Shown here in pieces: positions 16,702 to 25,363 of a stretch of 40,189 bases of DNA. A model generated the notes under the pieces. It had not been told where the DNA came from. It saw nothing but the letters and a program-made list of their open reading frames with translations, and did no database searches. Source of the DNA: an uncultured Bacteroides sp. (GTDB lineage: Bacteria; Bacteroidota; Bacteroidia; Bacteroidales; Bacteroidaceae); the NCBI GenBank assembly GCA_902492205.1, contig CABUKU010000029.1, positions 1 to 40,189 on the forward strand. Reading direction: 5' to 3'. Made by a program: the position numbers and the translations under genes. The stretch's first letter is position 1. Every line of letters starts with the position of its first letter.

Positions 16702-16709
16702 CAAAGTAA
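16702..16709 (-). promoter_or_regulatory. Candidate -7 box (TTACTTTG) of addAB
   Basis: It lies 31-38 bases before the addA ATG. The 15 bases 16701-16715 are identical to 22177-22191, upstream of the macro-domain gene, supporting a shared promoter type. Confidence 0.45.
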
Positions 16710-16797
16710 ATACAAATATCTGAGGGAAGAAAGGATTAGCCGATGTTCTTATCTGTTTAACTGCACGAAGAGAGCCAAATATGCTGAGTAAGTAACC

Positions 16798-16885
16798 GCT
16801 CGACAGTTGTCACGTAGTCGCTCGACAATTGTCGAGCAATCGCTTGACAGTTGTCGCGTGATCACTCGACAATTGTCAAGAGGTC
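16798..16885. repeat. Four tandem 22-bp repeats, each with a GACARTTGTC palindrome
   Basis: GACAGTTGTC or GACAATTGTC begins at 16802, 16824, 16846 and 16868, an exact 22-bp step. The A and G forms alternate. Flanks follow a CGCTC...GCAAT/GTAGT/GTGAT pattern. The second copy extends to a perfect 18-bp palindrome, GCTCGACAATTGTCGAGC at 16820-16837. The array occupies the gap between the addA start (16671) and the acyl-CoA synthetase stop (16917). There are no spacers, so it is not a CRISPR array. It could be a binding array, or a set of short hairpins at the end of the upstream mRNA. Confidence 0.9.
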
Positions 16886-16916
16886 CGGATAACGGCACTA
16901 ACGAGTTTGGTATTGC

Positions 16917-18590
16917 CTATCCCTTTGCTTCTTGATATAGGAAACGCTTGATGCTCTTCTTTGCCGTTTTTTCAAACTCTTCGGGATATATCTTCACTTT
17001 GCTGATTTGTGCGTAGGCAGGCAACTGCAAGTTCAGTTCGTTGCGGTTGATGTCCATTGCCGTTTCAATATCCTTTTGAGTCAATCCGTGGGCAAAGGCA
17101 TCGTCGAAGTCCGGATAGATGAGGGCAACCAACTTTTCGTTTTGCAATACGATTAACGACTCCGAAACGTAAGGCATATTATTCAGCTTGGATTCTATCT
17201 CTTCGGGATAGATGTTTTGTCCGGCAGATGTGAGAAGCAGGTTCTTGCTGCGTCCTTTCACAAATACGCATCCGTCTTTGTCCATTATGCCCAAGTCGCC
17301 TGTGTGCAACCAACCGTTCCTGTCGATGATTTGAGCCGTGGCTTCCGGATGCTTGTAATATCCCAGCATCATATTCTCACCTTTGCAGATAATCTCTCCG
17401 GCTATGTTTTCGGGATCGGCAGAGTCTATTTTAACTTCCATGCGGTTTGTTGCCTTTCCGCATGACTGGTGCTTAATGTCGCTCCAATAACTTGAACAGA
17501 TGATAGGTCCGCACTCTGTCATGCCATAGGCTATGGTATAAGGGAAGCCTATCAACCGGAGAAATGCTTCTACTTCGGCATTGAAAGGCGCACCGCCAAT
17601 GATGATTTCTTCAAAGTTGCCACCGAAAGCCGCCATTGCTTCCTGACGTGCTTTGTGCTTAATCTTGTCATTGATGATAGGCACATGCAGCAACAGTTTT
17701 CCAATCTTGTTGTCCACTTTCGGAAGTATGTTCTTTTTGATAATCTTTTCAATAATCAGGGGAACACAGGAGATTACCCTCGGTTGTATCTCGGAAAACG
17801 ACTGGGCAATAATCTTAGGGCTGGGCATGCGGGTAAGGAAATAGATGTGCGCTCCTACGGAAACTCCGAAAAGGAAGTCATATACCATGCCGAATACGTG
17901 CCCCAATGGCAACATGGAAACTATCTTGTCGCCCGCTTTGACCGAAAGCATTTCCCGGCAATACACCACGTTCGACCAAATACTGCGGTAGGGGAGCATT
18001 ACTCCTTTGGAATATCCCGTGGTTCCCGAAGTATAGTTGATAATAGCCAGTTCCTCGGGTTGGTCTTTGTCATAGTGCACATGCTCCGGGCGGAAGTTAT
18101 AAGGAAACTTGTTGCCGAATATTGCATTCAGGTGTTCGCGTGCATAAGTAAGCTGCTCGGAACGGGAAATGATGATAGAGAAATCTTTCATCAGCACGAT
18201 GCCTTCAAGGTTCGGCATCAATTCCTCGTTCAGATTCTCCCAAATCTGGTCGCCCACAAAAAGCAATTTTGCTTCCGAGTGGTTGACTATGTTGTGGATG
18301 TTATCGGCTTTGAACTCATGGAGAACAGGAACAATGACAGCACCATAAGTGATTGTTCCCAAGAAAGTGACTGCCCAGTGGGCACTGTTCCTGCCACACA
18401 CGGCAATTTTATCTCCTTTCTTAATGCCGGCATTTTCCAGCATAATGTGAAACTTCTCTATCTTACGGGCTACGTCTTTATATTGTAATGTTATTCCTTT
18501 GTAGTCGGTCAGGGCGCTTGTGTCCCAGTTGTTGATAATGCTTTGTTCTATAAGGGCTATAAAACTCTTTTCATTTTCTATATTTCCCAT
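16917..18590 (-). CDS. Long-chain fatty acid/acyl-CoA synthetase-like AMP-binding enzyme
   Basis: From the ATG at 18590 the product has 557 residues (MGNIENEKSFIALIEQS). A GTG five codons further up is less likely. The adenylate-forming signature is YTSGTTGYSKGVML near residue 190, followed by GMTECGP, GEIICKGENMMLGYY, GWLHTGDLG, and the hinge and A10 lysine region KGRSKNLLLTSAGQNIYPEEIE and KTAKKSIKRFLY. It should activate a carboxylic acid, probably a fatty acid, as the acyl-adenylate and then the CoA thioester. The substrate cannot be read from sequence. A promoter with TACTTTTG lies 34 bases upstream. It is downstream of the NADP-dependent oxidoreductase on the same strand. Confidence 0.87.
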   Translation of the reverse strand: MGNIENEKSFIALIEQSIINNWDTSALTDYKGITLQYKDVARKIEKFHIMLENAGIKKGDKIAVCGRNSAHWAVTFLGTITYGAVIVPVLHEFKADNIHNIVNHSEAKLLFVGDQIWENLNEELMPNLEGIVLMKDFSIIISRSEQLTYAREHLNAIFGNKFPYNFRPEHVHYDKDQPEELAIINYTSGTTGYSKGVMLPYRSIWSNVVYCREMLSVKAGDKIVSMLPLGHVFGMVYDFLFGVSVGAHIYFLTRMPSPKIIAQSFSEIQPRVISCVPLIIEKIIKKNILPKVDNKIGKLLLHVPIINDKIKHKARQEAMAAFGGNFEEIIIGGAPFNAEVEAFLRLIGFPYTIAYGMTECGPIICSSYWSDIKHQSCGKATNRMEVKIDSADPENIAGEIICKGENMMLGYYKHPEATAQIIDRNGWLHTGDLGIMDKDGCVFVKGRSKNLLLTSAGQNIYPEEIESKLNNMPYVSESLIVLQNEKLVALIYPDFDDAFAHGLTQKDIETAMDINRNELNLQLPAYAQISKVKIYPEEFEKTAKKSIKRFLYQEAKG

Positions 18591-18623
18591 GACTATTTTG
18601 CACACTTTTTATTCAAATGTGCG

Positions 18624-18631
18624 CAAAAGTA
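18624..18631 (-). promoter_or_regulatory. -7 promoter box (TACTTTTG) of the acyl-CoA synthetase
   Basis: A full match to TAnnTTTG on the minus strand, 34-41 bases before the ATG at 18590. It indicates separate transcription from the oxidoreductase gene upstream. Confidence 0.5.
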
Positions 18632-18695
18632 ATATACTATGTCAGAAAGCTCTTATAAAAGTTAAAGTTTTACATTATTTTAACGGGCAAATAGT

Positions 18696-19661
18696 TTACT
18701 CGATGCTTACAGTCAAACCCTCTAAGCTGACACCGTTTGCCAGTTCCATGAAGGCATCCGGTAGCTTGAAGAACCCTTTTATTATTGTTTCCTGATAGTG
18801 CAAACCGTCATCTTTCATCCAATGAATAAGTTCCTTTTCGGCTATGCCGTAAGACTTGAGATAGTCTGTTACGAGGAAGCCTTTGATAGAACCGCTGTGA
18901 ACTGCGAGTTCTGCTACCAGTTGCCATGCATTGCCTATCAGGTCATCGTTATACAAGGACATTTGACCGCATACCGCAATCCGTGCGTCCAGATTCAGGT
19001 GTTGAATCACTGCGTTGGTTACTTCACCGCCTACCGTGTCGAAATAGCAATCCACTTTCTTCGGGCATGCTTCGGAAATGGCATCGCTCAGATTCTTGAC
19101 GGTTTGAATATTCAGCACTTTTTCAAAGCCGTATTTCTTGGTTAGCAGTTGTTCCTTCTCAAAAGAGTCTGTAATGCCTACCACGTGGCATCCCATGATT
19201 TTGGCAAGTTGCCCCGTAATGATGCCGACAGGTTTGGCAGCTCCCGAAATAACTACCGTGTTACCTCTCCTCGGATCGCATATATCCGTGAAACCGAAAT
19301 AGGCAGCCATTCCCGGCAATCCCAGTAATCCTGTGTAATAACTGTCGGGGATGTCGCTTGGTTCTATCTTATGCAACTCTTTGGCTTTCAGTATGGAATT
19401 GGTAGCCCACGGAAGGACTCCCATTACTTTATCACCTTGTTTCAGAATATCGCTGTTACTTGTTTCTACAACGGCTACACCTCCCGATGTAATCACTCCT
19501 TTTTCTCCTTTCGGCATGAAAGGTTGTGCGGACATATAAGTGGGGGTGAGCAACACTTCGTCCCGTTTCAATTCGGGCAATGTAATATCCTTTACTTCAA
19601 ACATATTTTGTGTCAAAGCTCCGTGAAGACGGGAAGTGAGTATGATTTCTTTTGCATTCAT
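18696..19661 (-). CDS. NADP-dependent medium-chain oxidoreductase (PTGR/CurA-like MDR family)
   Basis: A 321-residue zinc-free medium-chain reductase. The family pattern is clear: LLGLPGMAAYFGFTDICDP, then the nucleotide-binding segment GNTVVISGAAKPVGIITGQ, and KIMGCHVVGITDS for the second strand. The usual AAGAVG of the glycine-rich loop is AAKPVG here. The C-terminal MDR ending (FKLPDAFMELANGVSLEGLTVSIE, with G-K normally seen in 'GKxVV') is kept in form. Such enzymes reduce the double bond of enones or of prostaglandin-like ketones with NADPH. The native substrate is unknown. It lies upstream of the acyl-CoA synthetase on the same strand. Confidence 0.82.
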   Translation of the reverse strand: MNAKEIILTSRLHGALTQNMFEVKDITLPELKRDEVLLTPTYMSAQPFMPKGEKGVITSGGVAVVETSNSDILKQGDKVMGVLPWATNSILKAKELHKIEPSDIPDSYYTGLLGLPGMAAYFGFTDICDPRRGNTVVISGAAKPVGIITGQLAKIMGCHVVGITDSFEKEQLLTKKYGFEKVLNIQTVKNLSDAISEACPKKVDCYFDTVGGEVTNAVIQHLNLDARIAVCGQMSLYNDDLIGNAWQLVAELAVHSGSIKGFLVTDYLKSYGIAEKELIHWMKDDGLHYQETIIKGFFKLPDAFMELANGVSLEGLTVSIE

Positions 19662-19823
19662 CGTCTGTTTCCTTTATGGTTTATCAATGCACACTAAACA
19701 CAAATCCTCTTGCGTGGTTTGTTCTTTTATTTATAATTAACGGTGAAAATAAAGATGAACTATTTCCTTACCCGACTGTTTTATTAGGATAATAAAAATA
19801 ACAATACTAAAAGTAACAGGATT

Positions 19824-21560
19824 ATGGCTAATGTAGCAGATCAACTTGTTTCGACACTTGAAAAAGCGGGTGTCAAACGTATATATGCAGTGACGGGTGA
19901 TAGTTTGAATGAAGTGAATGAAGCTGTGCGCAAGAATGGTAATATCCAATGGATTCATGTGCGGCATGAGGAAACAGGAGCTTATGCTGCCGGGGCGGAA
20001 GCCCAACTCAACGGACGGTTGGCATGCTGTGCCGGAAGCAGCGGTCCGGGACATGTTCACCTCATTAACGGTTTGTATGATGCGCAACGTTCGGGAGCAC
20101 CTGTGCTTGCCATTGCTTCAACCATTCCCACACAGCAGTTTGGCATGGAATATTTTCAGGAAACCAATACAATCAAACTCTTTGATGATTGCAGCTATTA
20201 TAACCAGGTTGCCACTACATCTCATCAGCTTCCCCGCATGCTTCAATCTGCCATACAGTCATCTCTGTCGAAAAAGGGAGTTTCCGTTGTGGGGCTTCCG
20301 GGCGATTTAACCGAAGAAGGAGCGGAAGACGTGTATTCATCGACAAAGAATTATCCGATGGATTCGTCTGTTTGCCCATCCGAAGATGAATTGCAGGACC
20401 TTGCCCGCTTGCTCAACGAAGCAAAGAAAGTGACTCTTTTCTGTGGCATCGGGTGCAGGGGAGCACATAAAGAAGTGGTAGAGTTGTCCGAGCTTCTCAA
20501 TGCTCCTGTGGCTTATACCTTTAAAGGTAAAATGGTTATTCAGTATGAAAACCCGAATGAAGTGGGAATGACCGGATTGCTTGGTATGCCTTCCGGCTAT
20601 TACAGCATGCACGAAGCCGAAGTTTTAATTCTTCTCGGCACGGATTTCCCTTATGATGCCTTTATGCCCGAAGATACATGGATAGCACAGATCGACATAA
20701 AAGCAGAACGCTTAGGCCGTCGTGCCAAAGTAGATATGGGACTTTGCGGAGATGTGAAAACCACTTTGCGTGCCCTTCTTCCGATGATTAAGCAGAAAAC
20801 GGATGATAAATTCCTGCAGGAGCAGTTGGTGAGATATGACAAGGTAAGGCGAAACCTTGCCGAGTTTGCCAAGGAGAAAGGAAAAGAAAACAGCATTCAG
20901 CCGGAGTATGTGATGTCTCTTGTCGATGAATTGGCTACAAAAGATGCTATTTTTACTGTTGACACGGGAATGACTTGCGTATGGGGTGCACGTTATCTCA
21001 CTGCAACGGGAGAGAGGCAGATGATAGGTTCCTTCAATCATGGTTCAATGGCAAACGCTTTGCCGCAAGCTATCGGTGCATCTTTACTTTATCCCGACAG
21101 GCAGGTAATAGCTCTTTGCGGTGACGGAGGTTTGTCAATGTGTTTGGGAGATTTGGCAACTGTCGTACAATACAAGCTTCCCGTTAAGCTCATTGTTTTC
21201 AATAACCGTTCATTAGGCATGGTAAAGCTCGAAATGGAAGTAACAGGATTACCCGACTGGCAAACAAATATGTTGAATCCCGACTTTGCAGAAGTTGCCC
21301 GTGCCATGGGTATGGACGGTGTAACTGTAAGCGATCCCGAAGATGTGCTCCCGGCACTCGAGCATGCTCTTCAAAGCAACGGTCCTGTGCTTGTCAATAT
21401 CATGACAAATCCTAATGCTTTGGCTATGCCGCCAAAAATAGAAGTAGGTCAGATGGTTGGCTTTGCGCAGACTATGTATAAGTTGTTACTTCGCGGAAGA
21501 TCTAAAGAAGTAGTTGATACAATAAATTCTAACTATAAGCATATCAAGGATATACTGTAA
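19824..21560 (+). CDS. poxB: Pyruvate oxidase/pyruvate:quinone dehydrogenase (TPP enzyme)
   Basis: A 578-residue TPP enzyme, close to the 572 of E. coli PoxB. The N-terminal pyrimidine-binding domain shows VTGDSLNEVNEAVRK and the catalytic Glu in VRHEETGAYAAG. The central FAD-type domain follows (FCGIGCRG near 200). The C-terminal PP domain has GDGGLSMCLGDLATVVQYKL followed by NNRSLG, with the Mg2+ ligands Asp and Asn. A short C-terminal tail (RGRSKEVVDTIN) resembles the membrane-binding tail of PoxB. It would convert pyruvate to acetate and CO2 with electrons passed to a quinone. In a strict anaerobe the electron acceptor is a question. It is a single gene with a terminator after it. Confidence 0.87.
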   Translation: MANVADQLVSTLEKAGVKRIYAVTGDSLNEVNEAVRKNGNIQWIHVRHEETGAYAAGAEAQLNGRLACCAGSSGPGHVHLINGLYDAQRSGAPVLAIASTIPTQQFGMEYFQETNTIKLFDDCSYYNQVATTSHQLPRMLQSAIQSSLSKKGVSVVGLPGDLTEEGAEDVYSSTKNYPMDSSVCPSEDELQDLARLLNEAKKVTLFCGIGCRGAHKEVVELSELLNAPVAYTFKGKMVIQYENPNEVGMTGLLGMPSGYYSMHEAEVLILLGTDFPYDAFMPEDTWIAQIDIKAERLGRRAKVDMGLCGDVKTTLRALLPMIKQKTDDKFLQEQLVRYDKVRRNLAEFAKEKGKENSIQPEYVMSLVDELATKDAIFTVDTGMTCVWGARYLTATGERQMIGSFNHGSMANALPQAIGASLLYPDRQVIALCGDGGLSMCLGDLATVVQYKLPVKLIVFNNRSLGMVKLEMEVTGLPDWQTNMLNPDFAEVARAMGMDGVTVSDPEDVLPALEHALQSNGPVLVNIMTNPNALAMPPKIEVGQMVGFAQTMYKLLLRGRSKEVVDTINSNYKHIKDIL

Positions 21561-21576
21561 TGTAAATAAACTCCAT

Positions 21577-21616
21577 TTGTCATTGCCGGCTTAAGCAGTA
21601 GCGCCGGCAATGACAA
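21577..21616. terminator. 14-bp hairpin between poxB and the macro-domain gene
   Basis: TTGTCATTGCCGGC (21577-21590) pairs perfectly with 21603-21616 around a 12-base loop. It sits between convergent genes and can act for both. The stem core is shared with the hairpin at 38477-38547. Confidence 0.75.
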
Positions 21617-21629
21617 TGGATAAATCAGA

Positions 21630-22154
21630 CTATTTATTCTCTTCCTCCAGTCTTTTCAAACTCTCTTTATAGACTTCCAGATCTTCATGTGAGAAGCAAC
21701 AAACCGTAACTTTCTCCAACTGTGGGTATTGTTCCAAAGCCTTTTTCATTTCCTGCAAAGCAATCATGGATGCCTGCTCTATGGGGTAGCGGTAAACTCC
21801 CGTACTGATAGAAGGAAAAGCAATGGTGCGGACATTATGCTTTGCAGCCACTTCAAAGCACCGCCTGTAACAACTTGCCAACAATTCGGCTTCTTTCTTT
21901 TCACCACCCCTCCATATAGGACCTACGGTGTGAATAACATATTTGGCATTCAGCCTGTAACCCTTTGTGAGTTTTGCGTTTCCTGTGTCACAACCGTGAA
22001 GCACTCTGCACTCTCTTACCAGTTCGGGACCTGCGGCGCGGTGTATGGCTCCATCCACTCCGCCACCGCCAAGCAGTGAAGTATTTGCAGCATTTACAAT
22101 GGCATCCGTTACTTGTCGGGTTATATCAGCTAAAACAATTTCCAGTTTCTCCAT
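21630..22154 (-). CDS. Macro-domain O-acetyl-ADP-ribose deacetylase (YmdB-like)
   Basis: A 174-residue single macro domain, near the 177 residues of E. coli YmdB. Diagnostic motifs are LADITRQVTDAIVNAANTSL, the GGGGVDGAIHRAAG loop with the active-site Asp, HTVGPIWRGG and IAFPSISTGVYRYP. It should remove ADP-ribose derivatives: O-acetyl-ADP-ribose or mono-ADP-ribose esters on proteins or nucleic acids. It is a single gene with its own promoter-like TTACTTTG at 22178-22185 (complement), in a 15-bp segment identical to the addA upstream region. Confidence 0.92.
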   Translation of the reverse strand: MEKLEIVLADITRQVTDAIVNAANTSLLGGGGVDGAIHRAAGPELVRECRVLHGCDTGNAKLTKGYRLNAKYVIHTVGPIWRGGEKKEAELLASCYRRCFEVAAKHNVRTIAFPSISTGVYRYPIEQASMIALQEMKKALEQYPQLEKVTVCCFSHEDLEVYKESLKRLEEENK

Positions 22155-22177
22155 ATCTTGTGTTTATTTAGGTGGTG

Positions 22178-22185
22178 CAAAGTAA
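22178..22185 (-). promoter_or_regulatory. Candidate -7 box (TTACTTTG) of the macro-domain gene
   Basis: It lies 24-31 bases before the ATG at 22154, within 15 bases (22177-22191) that are identical to 16701-16715 upstream of addA. Confidence 0.4.
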
Positions 22186-22230
22186 ATACAATGCAATGGA
22201 ATAAGAAACTATTTTATCTATAATGTTAAA

Positions 22231-23094
22231 TCAATTTCTACTATCTTTGGGAGTCCATGAGTCTACCAATGCCCGATGTTCCTTTATCCATGTTTTGGCA
22301 GCACCCTGTTCGTCCATCTCATTGTCGGCAAAGGTGCTCATGAGGCTGCTTATTTCTTCATCATTCATCCTGATGTTTCCTATTAGCTTGGCGGCAAACG
22401 GATCGGCTTGGCTATATCCTTTGTAGGCAAGTGCTTCTATGTTTTCGGCTTTGCCGTAAACACCTTTCGGATCTGCAAGGAACTTCAAGTCGAAGCGGTT
22501 GAACATCCAGTGAGGAGTCCACCCGGTTACTACTACCCAAGCCTTGTTGTCTATGTCTTTTTTCAGTACGGCTGTCATGGCAGGACCGCTCGATTCCATC
22601 AATTTGTAGTCTAGCTTGTATTCTTCTATCGCTTTGTCTGTGGCTTTCATAATGCCTGCTCCGGCATCAATACCTATGATTTGGTCGCCAAACTTGGCTT
22701 TATTGGCATTCAGTTCCTCGATAGAGTTGATCGTTACATAAGAGGGGACTACCAGACCGATGCGGGCGTTGGAATAAATGTCTCCCAATACTTCGAGCTT
22801 GCTGCCGTATTGTTTCATGTAATCTTCCTGAGTAATGGGTAACCATGCATCAAGAAACACATCTATCTTTTTGTTCGCCATTGAGGCATAGATAGGAGCA
22901 GGATCGGCGTTCTTCAAGATTACTTTGTAGCCCTGTTCCTCGAAAATAGTTTGAACAACCCGGGTGATGGCGATACCTTCAGCCCAGTTTACATAACCTA
23001 TCGTTATTTCCTTCTCGTTTTTCTTGTTGCTGCATGCTGCAATGAGTAGCAGACCACACATCAGCATTGCGGCAATTTTACTGATTTTATTCAT
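22231..23094 (-). CDS. opuAC: Glycine betaine/proline-type ABC importer, substrate-binding lipoprotein
   Basis: A 287-residue lipoprotein with signal MNKISKIAAMLMCGLLLIAACS and lipid cysteine in AACS. The mature part is an OpuAC/ProX-type binding domain. The tryptophans that build the aromatic cage for quaternary amines are in place (VNWAEG, DAWLP, TGWTPHW). It delivers betaine-like compatible solutes to the permease and ATPase encoded just upstream. It is last in a three-gene operon, 13 bases after the permease stop codon. The exact substrate (betaine, choline, carnitine, proline betaine) cannot be decided. Confidence 0.9.
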   Translation of the reverse strand: MNKISKIAAMLMCGLLLIAACSNKKNEKEITIGYVNWAEGIAITRVVQTIFEEQGYKVILKNADPAPIYASMANKKIDVFLDAWLPITQEDYMKQYGSKLEVLGDIYSNARIGLVVPSYVTINSIEELNANKAKFGDQIIGIDAGAGIMKATDKAIEEYKLDYKLMESSGPAMTAVLKKDIDNKAWVVVTGWTPHWMFNRFDLKFLADPKGVYGKAENIEALAYKGYSQADPFAAKLIGNIRMNDEEISSLMSTFADNEMDEQGAAKTWIKEHRALVDSWTPKDSRN

Positions 23095-23107
23095 ATTTTC
23101 CCTGTTT

Positions 23108-23950
23108 TTATTTCTTTTCTTTTTTCTTGTTCATCTGTCCCAATCCCTGAGTTATGCGGTCGAGTATGATAGCCAGTATCACTACTGCGATACCTCCTTC
23201 GAAACCTAATCCGATTTTCATTTGGGTAATACCTTTAAGTACAATCTCCCCCAATCCACCGGCTGCAATCATGGCAGCAATAACGACCATGGAGAGGGAC
23301 ATCATAATGGTTTGGTTCACACCGGCCATAATAGTGGGCATGGCAAGTGGTAACTGTACTTTAAACAGAAGTTGTGACGGAGTGGCACCAAATGAGCGGG
23401 TGGCTTCTACGATATTGTCGGGAACCTGACGGATGCCAAGCCCGGTGAAACGCACAACGGGCGGCATGGCAAAGATAATCGTTGCGAAAGCTCCCGGCAC
23501 GGTTCCCAGTCCGAAGAACAGAACGGCAGGTATCAGATAAACAAATGCGGGCATGGTTTGCATCAAATCCAGTATTGGTCGCAGAATTCTGTTGCAGCGT
23601 TCGCTATTGGCACTCCATATTCCCAAAGGAAGTCCTATAACCAAAGCAATGATGGTGGAGCATAATACCAGTGCAAGAGTCTGCATGGTTTCCGCCCAGA
23701 ATCCCATACCCCAGATAAGTAGCAGGCCGAGTGCCGTGAATATGCCTATTCCTTTTCCGGCTTTATACCATGCAAGCACGGTGAGCAGGGCAATCATTAT
23801 GTAGAAAGGTATCCACATCAGCCCGTTTTGAAAGCCGTCTATGAATCCGCCTATGCCGGTGTTTATGGCATCGAATAAGGGAGCGAAGTTCTCTGTGAGC
23901 CAGTTAATGGCTATCTCTATATATTTTCCTATGTTTATTACCAGTATCAT
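23108..23950 (-). CDS. opuAB: Glycine betaine/proline-type ABC importer, permease
   Basis: A 280-residue integral membrane protein with about six or seven segments. The BPD-transport EAA loop is visible as EATRSFGATPSQLLFKVQLPLAMP, typical of ProW/OpuAB. It forms the translocation path with the ProV-like ATPase, whose stop codon region overlaps this start by four bases (23947-23950), so translation is coupled. It has a long N-terminal extension of about 50 residues including an amphipathic stretch, as in ProW-like permeases. Confidence 0.9.
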   Translation of the reverse strand: MILVINIGKYIEIAINWLTENFAPLFDAINTGIGGFIDGFQNGLMWIPFYIMIALLTVLAWYKAGKGIGIFTALGLLLIWGMGFWAETMQTLALVLCSTIIALVIGLPLGIWSANSERCNRILRPILDLMQTMPAFVYLIPAVLFFGLGTVPGAFATIIFAMPPVVRFTGLGIRQVPDNIVEATRSFGATPSQLLFKVQLPLAMPTIMAGVNQTIMMSLSMVVIAAMIAAGGLGEIVLKGITQMKIGLGFEGGIAVVILAIILDRITQGLGQMNKKKEKK

Positions 23951-25173
23951 AATTCTATTGAGTTTTGAATGATTTCTTTAATTTCTTCTTTGTCTTTTCC
24001 TGTCATCTCGAATACAATGGATGATTGAGGCACTACTCCTACAAGTTTCTTATCTTCGTTTACTACATAAATGGGTGAGTTGGTATGTGTCATTAAAGGA
24101 AGTATATCTTCAATCTTGGTGTCTTCGAGTACGGAGTGAAACTGCGTTTGCACTGCGGAAACAATGCTTTTTTGTCCTTCTTCCCTGAGCTTTGCCAGAG
24201 GTTTGTAGCGCACTTCACCTATCAGGATGTTACTTTCATCTACAACCGGGAGTACTACAAGGTTCTTTTCCTGCATCTTGCGGATAGCAGATTCGGGACC
24301 GTCTTTGCGGATGCGGGCAACGAGTGGACGAGTAATCATAATGGATGAGGCTGTGACAATCTTTTTTCTGTCCACATTCTCTACGAAACGCTCCACGTAG
24401 TCATTGGCAGGTTCGGTGAGGATTTCCTCGGATGTGCCTACCTGTACCACTTCTCCGTCTTTCATGATAGCAATGCGGTCGCCCAGTTTGATAGCTTCGT
24501 TCAGGTCATGCGTAATGAAAATGATTGTTTTCTTCATCTTGGTTTGTAGCTCTAACAGTTCATCCTGCATCTGAACACGGATAAGAGGATCGAGTGCCGA
24601 GAAGGCTTCATCCATAAGTAATACTTCGGGATTGTTGGCAAGTGCCCGTGCAAGACCTACACGCTGTTGCATGCCTCCTGACAGTTCGCCTACCATTTGG
24701 TTTTCATAACCTTTTAGCCCGACGAGTTGCATGCTTTCCATTGCTTTCTTTTCCCGTTCTCTTTTAGGTACTCCTTGTAATTCCAGCCCGAAAGCGATGT
24801 TGCTCAGTACGGTTCGGTGGGGAAGAAGCCCGAAGTTCTGGAATACCATTGCCAACTCCTTGCGGCGCACTTCGAGCAGTTCCTTATCGGTGATTTTAGA
24901 AATATCTTTTCCATTGATAATGACTTCGCCTATTGTGGGTTTGATTAAGCGGTTGATGCAACGGAGAAGCGTAGATTTCCCGCTGCCCGATAAGCCCATG
25001 ATAACGAATATTTCTCCTTCGTTAATGCTCAGGTTGGCATTTTGCACGGCAACCGTGCACCCCGTTGCTTTCAGAATGTCACTTTTGCTTTTTCCTTCCC
25101 GGAGCATGCGGAATGCTTTATGTTTTTCGTGTCCGAAAATAAGGTATAAATCTTTTATTTCAATTTTGCTCAT
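23947..25173 (-). CDS. opuAA: Glycine betaine/proline-type ABC importer, ATPase with CBS domains
   Basis: From the ATG at 25173 the product has 408 residues (MSKIEIKDLYLIFG), the usual length for OpuAA/ProV. The frame extends 20 hydrophobic codons upstream to 25233, which are unlikely to be translated. ABC motifs are all visible: Walker A GLSGSGKSTL, Q-loop MVFQNFGLLPHRTV, signature GELSGGMQQRVGLARAL, Walker B VLLMDEAFSALDPL and the switch His in FITHDLNEA. The C-terminal 130 residues form two CBS domains (ITRPLVARIRKD and DTKIEDILPLM), which gate such importers by ionic strength or nucleotides. First gene of the operon. The gap to the divergent response regulator is 190 bases. Confidence 0.93.
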   Translation of the reverse strand: MSKIEIKDLYLIFGHEKHKAFRMLREGKSKSDILKATGCTVAVQNANLSINEGEIFVIMGLSGSGKSTLLRCINRLIKPTIGEVIINGKDISKITDKELLEVRRKELAMVFQNFGLLPHRTVLSNIAFGLELQGVPKREREKKAMESMQLVGLKGYENQMVGELSGGMQQRVGLARALANNPEVLLMDEAFSALDPLIRVQMQDELLELQTKMKKTIIFITHDLNEAIKLGDRIAIMKDGEVVQVGTSEEILTEPANDYVERFVENVDRKKIVTASSIMITRPLVARIRKDGPESAIRKMQEKNLVVLPVVDESNILIGEVRYKPLAKLREEGQKSIVSAVQTQFHSVLEDTKIEDILPLMTHTNSPIYVVNEDKKLVGVVPQSSIVFEMTGKDKEEIKEIIQNSIEL

Positions 25174-25306
25174 AATGATACTTGTCTTTAAAATTAGAAT
25201 TAGTAAAAAGCCTTTTGGAGCTGGTACTTTCATGCGGAAGATGAAAGATGGATTGTCTATGTAACAAGATAAACTGTTGAAATGTTTAGATATAGATATA
25301 AGTTCT

Positions 25307-25339
25307 CTTGAAAAATGAGATATTTTAATACTATCTTTG
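25307..25339 (+). promoter_or_regulatory. Promoter of the OmpR-type two-component operon
   Basis: A cTTG -33-like element ends at 25310 and TATCTTTG, a full -7 match, is at 25332-25339, a 21-base spacing. The ATG follows at 25364. Confidence 0.6.
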
Positions 25340-25363
25340 TAGTGAACGAATAATATTAAACCT

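Noticed and set aside
16798..16885. CRISPR array
   Set aside because: The units are contiguous 22-mers with no spacers, and there are no cas genes in the window.
25174..25233. N-terminal 20-residue extension of the betaine importer ATPase
   Set aside because: The extension is hydrophobic and unlike the family. The ATG at 25173 gives the usual start MSKIEIKDLY.
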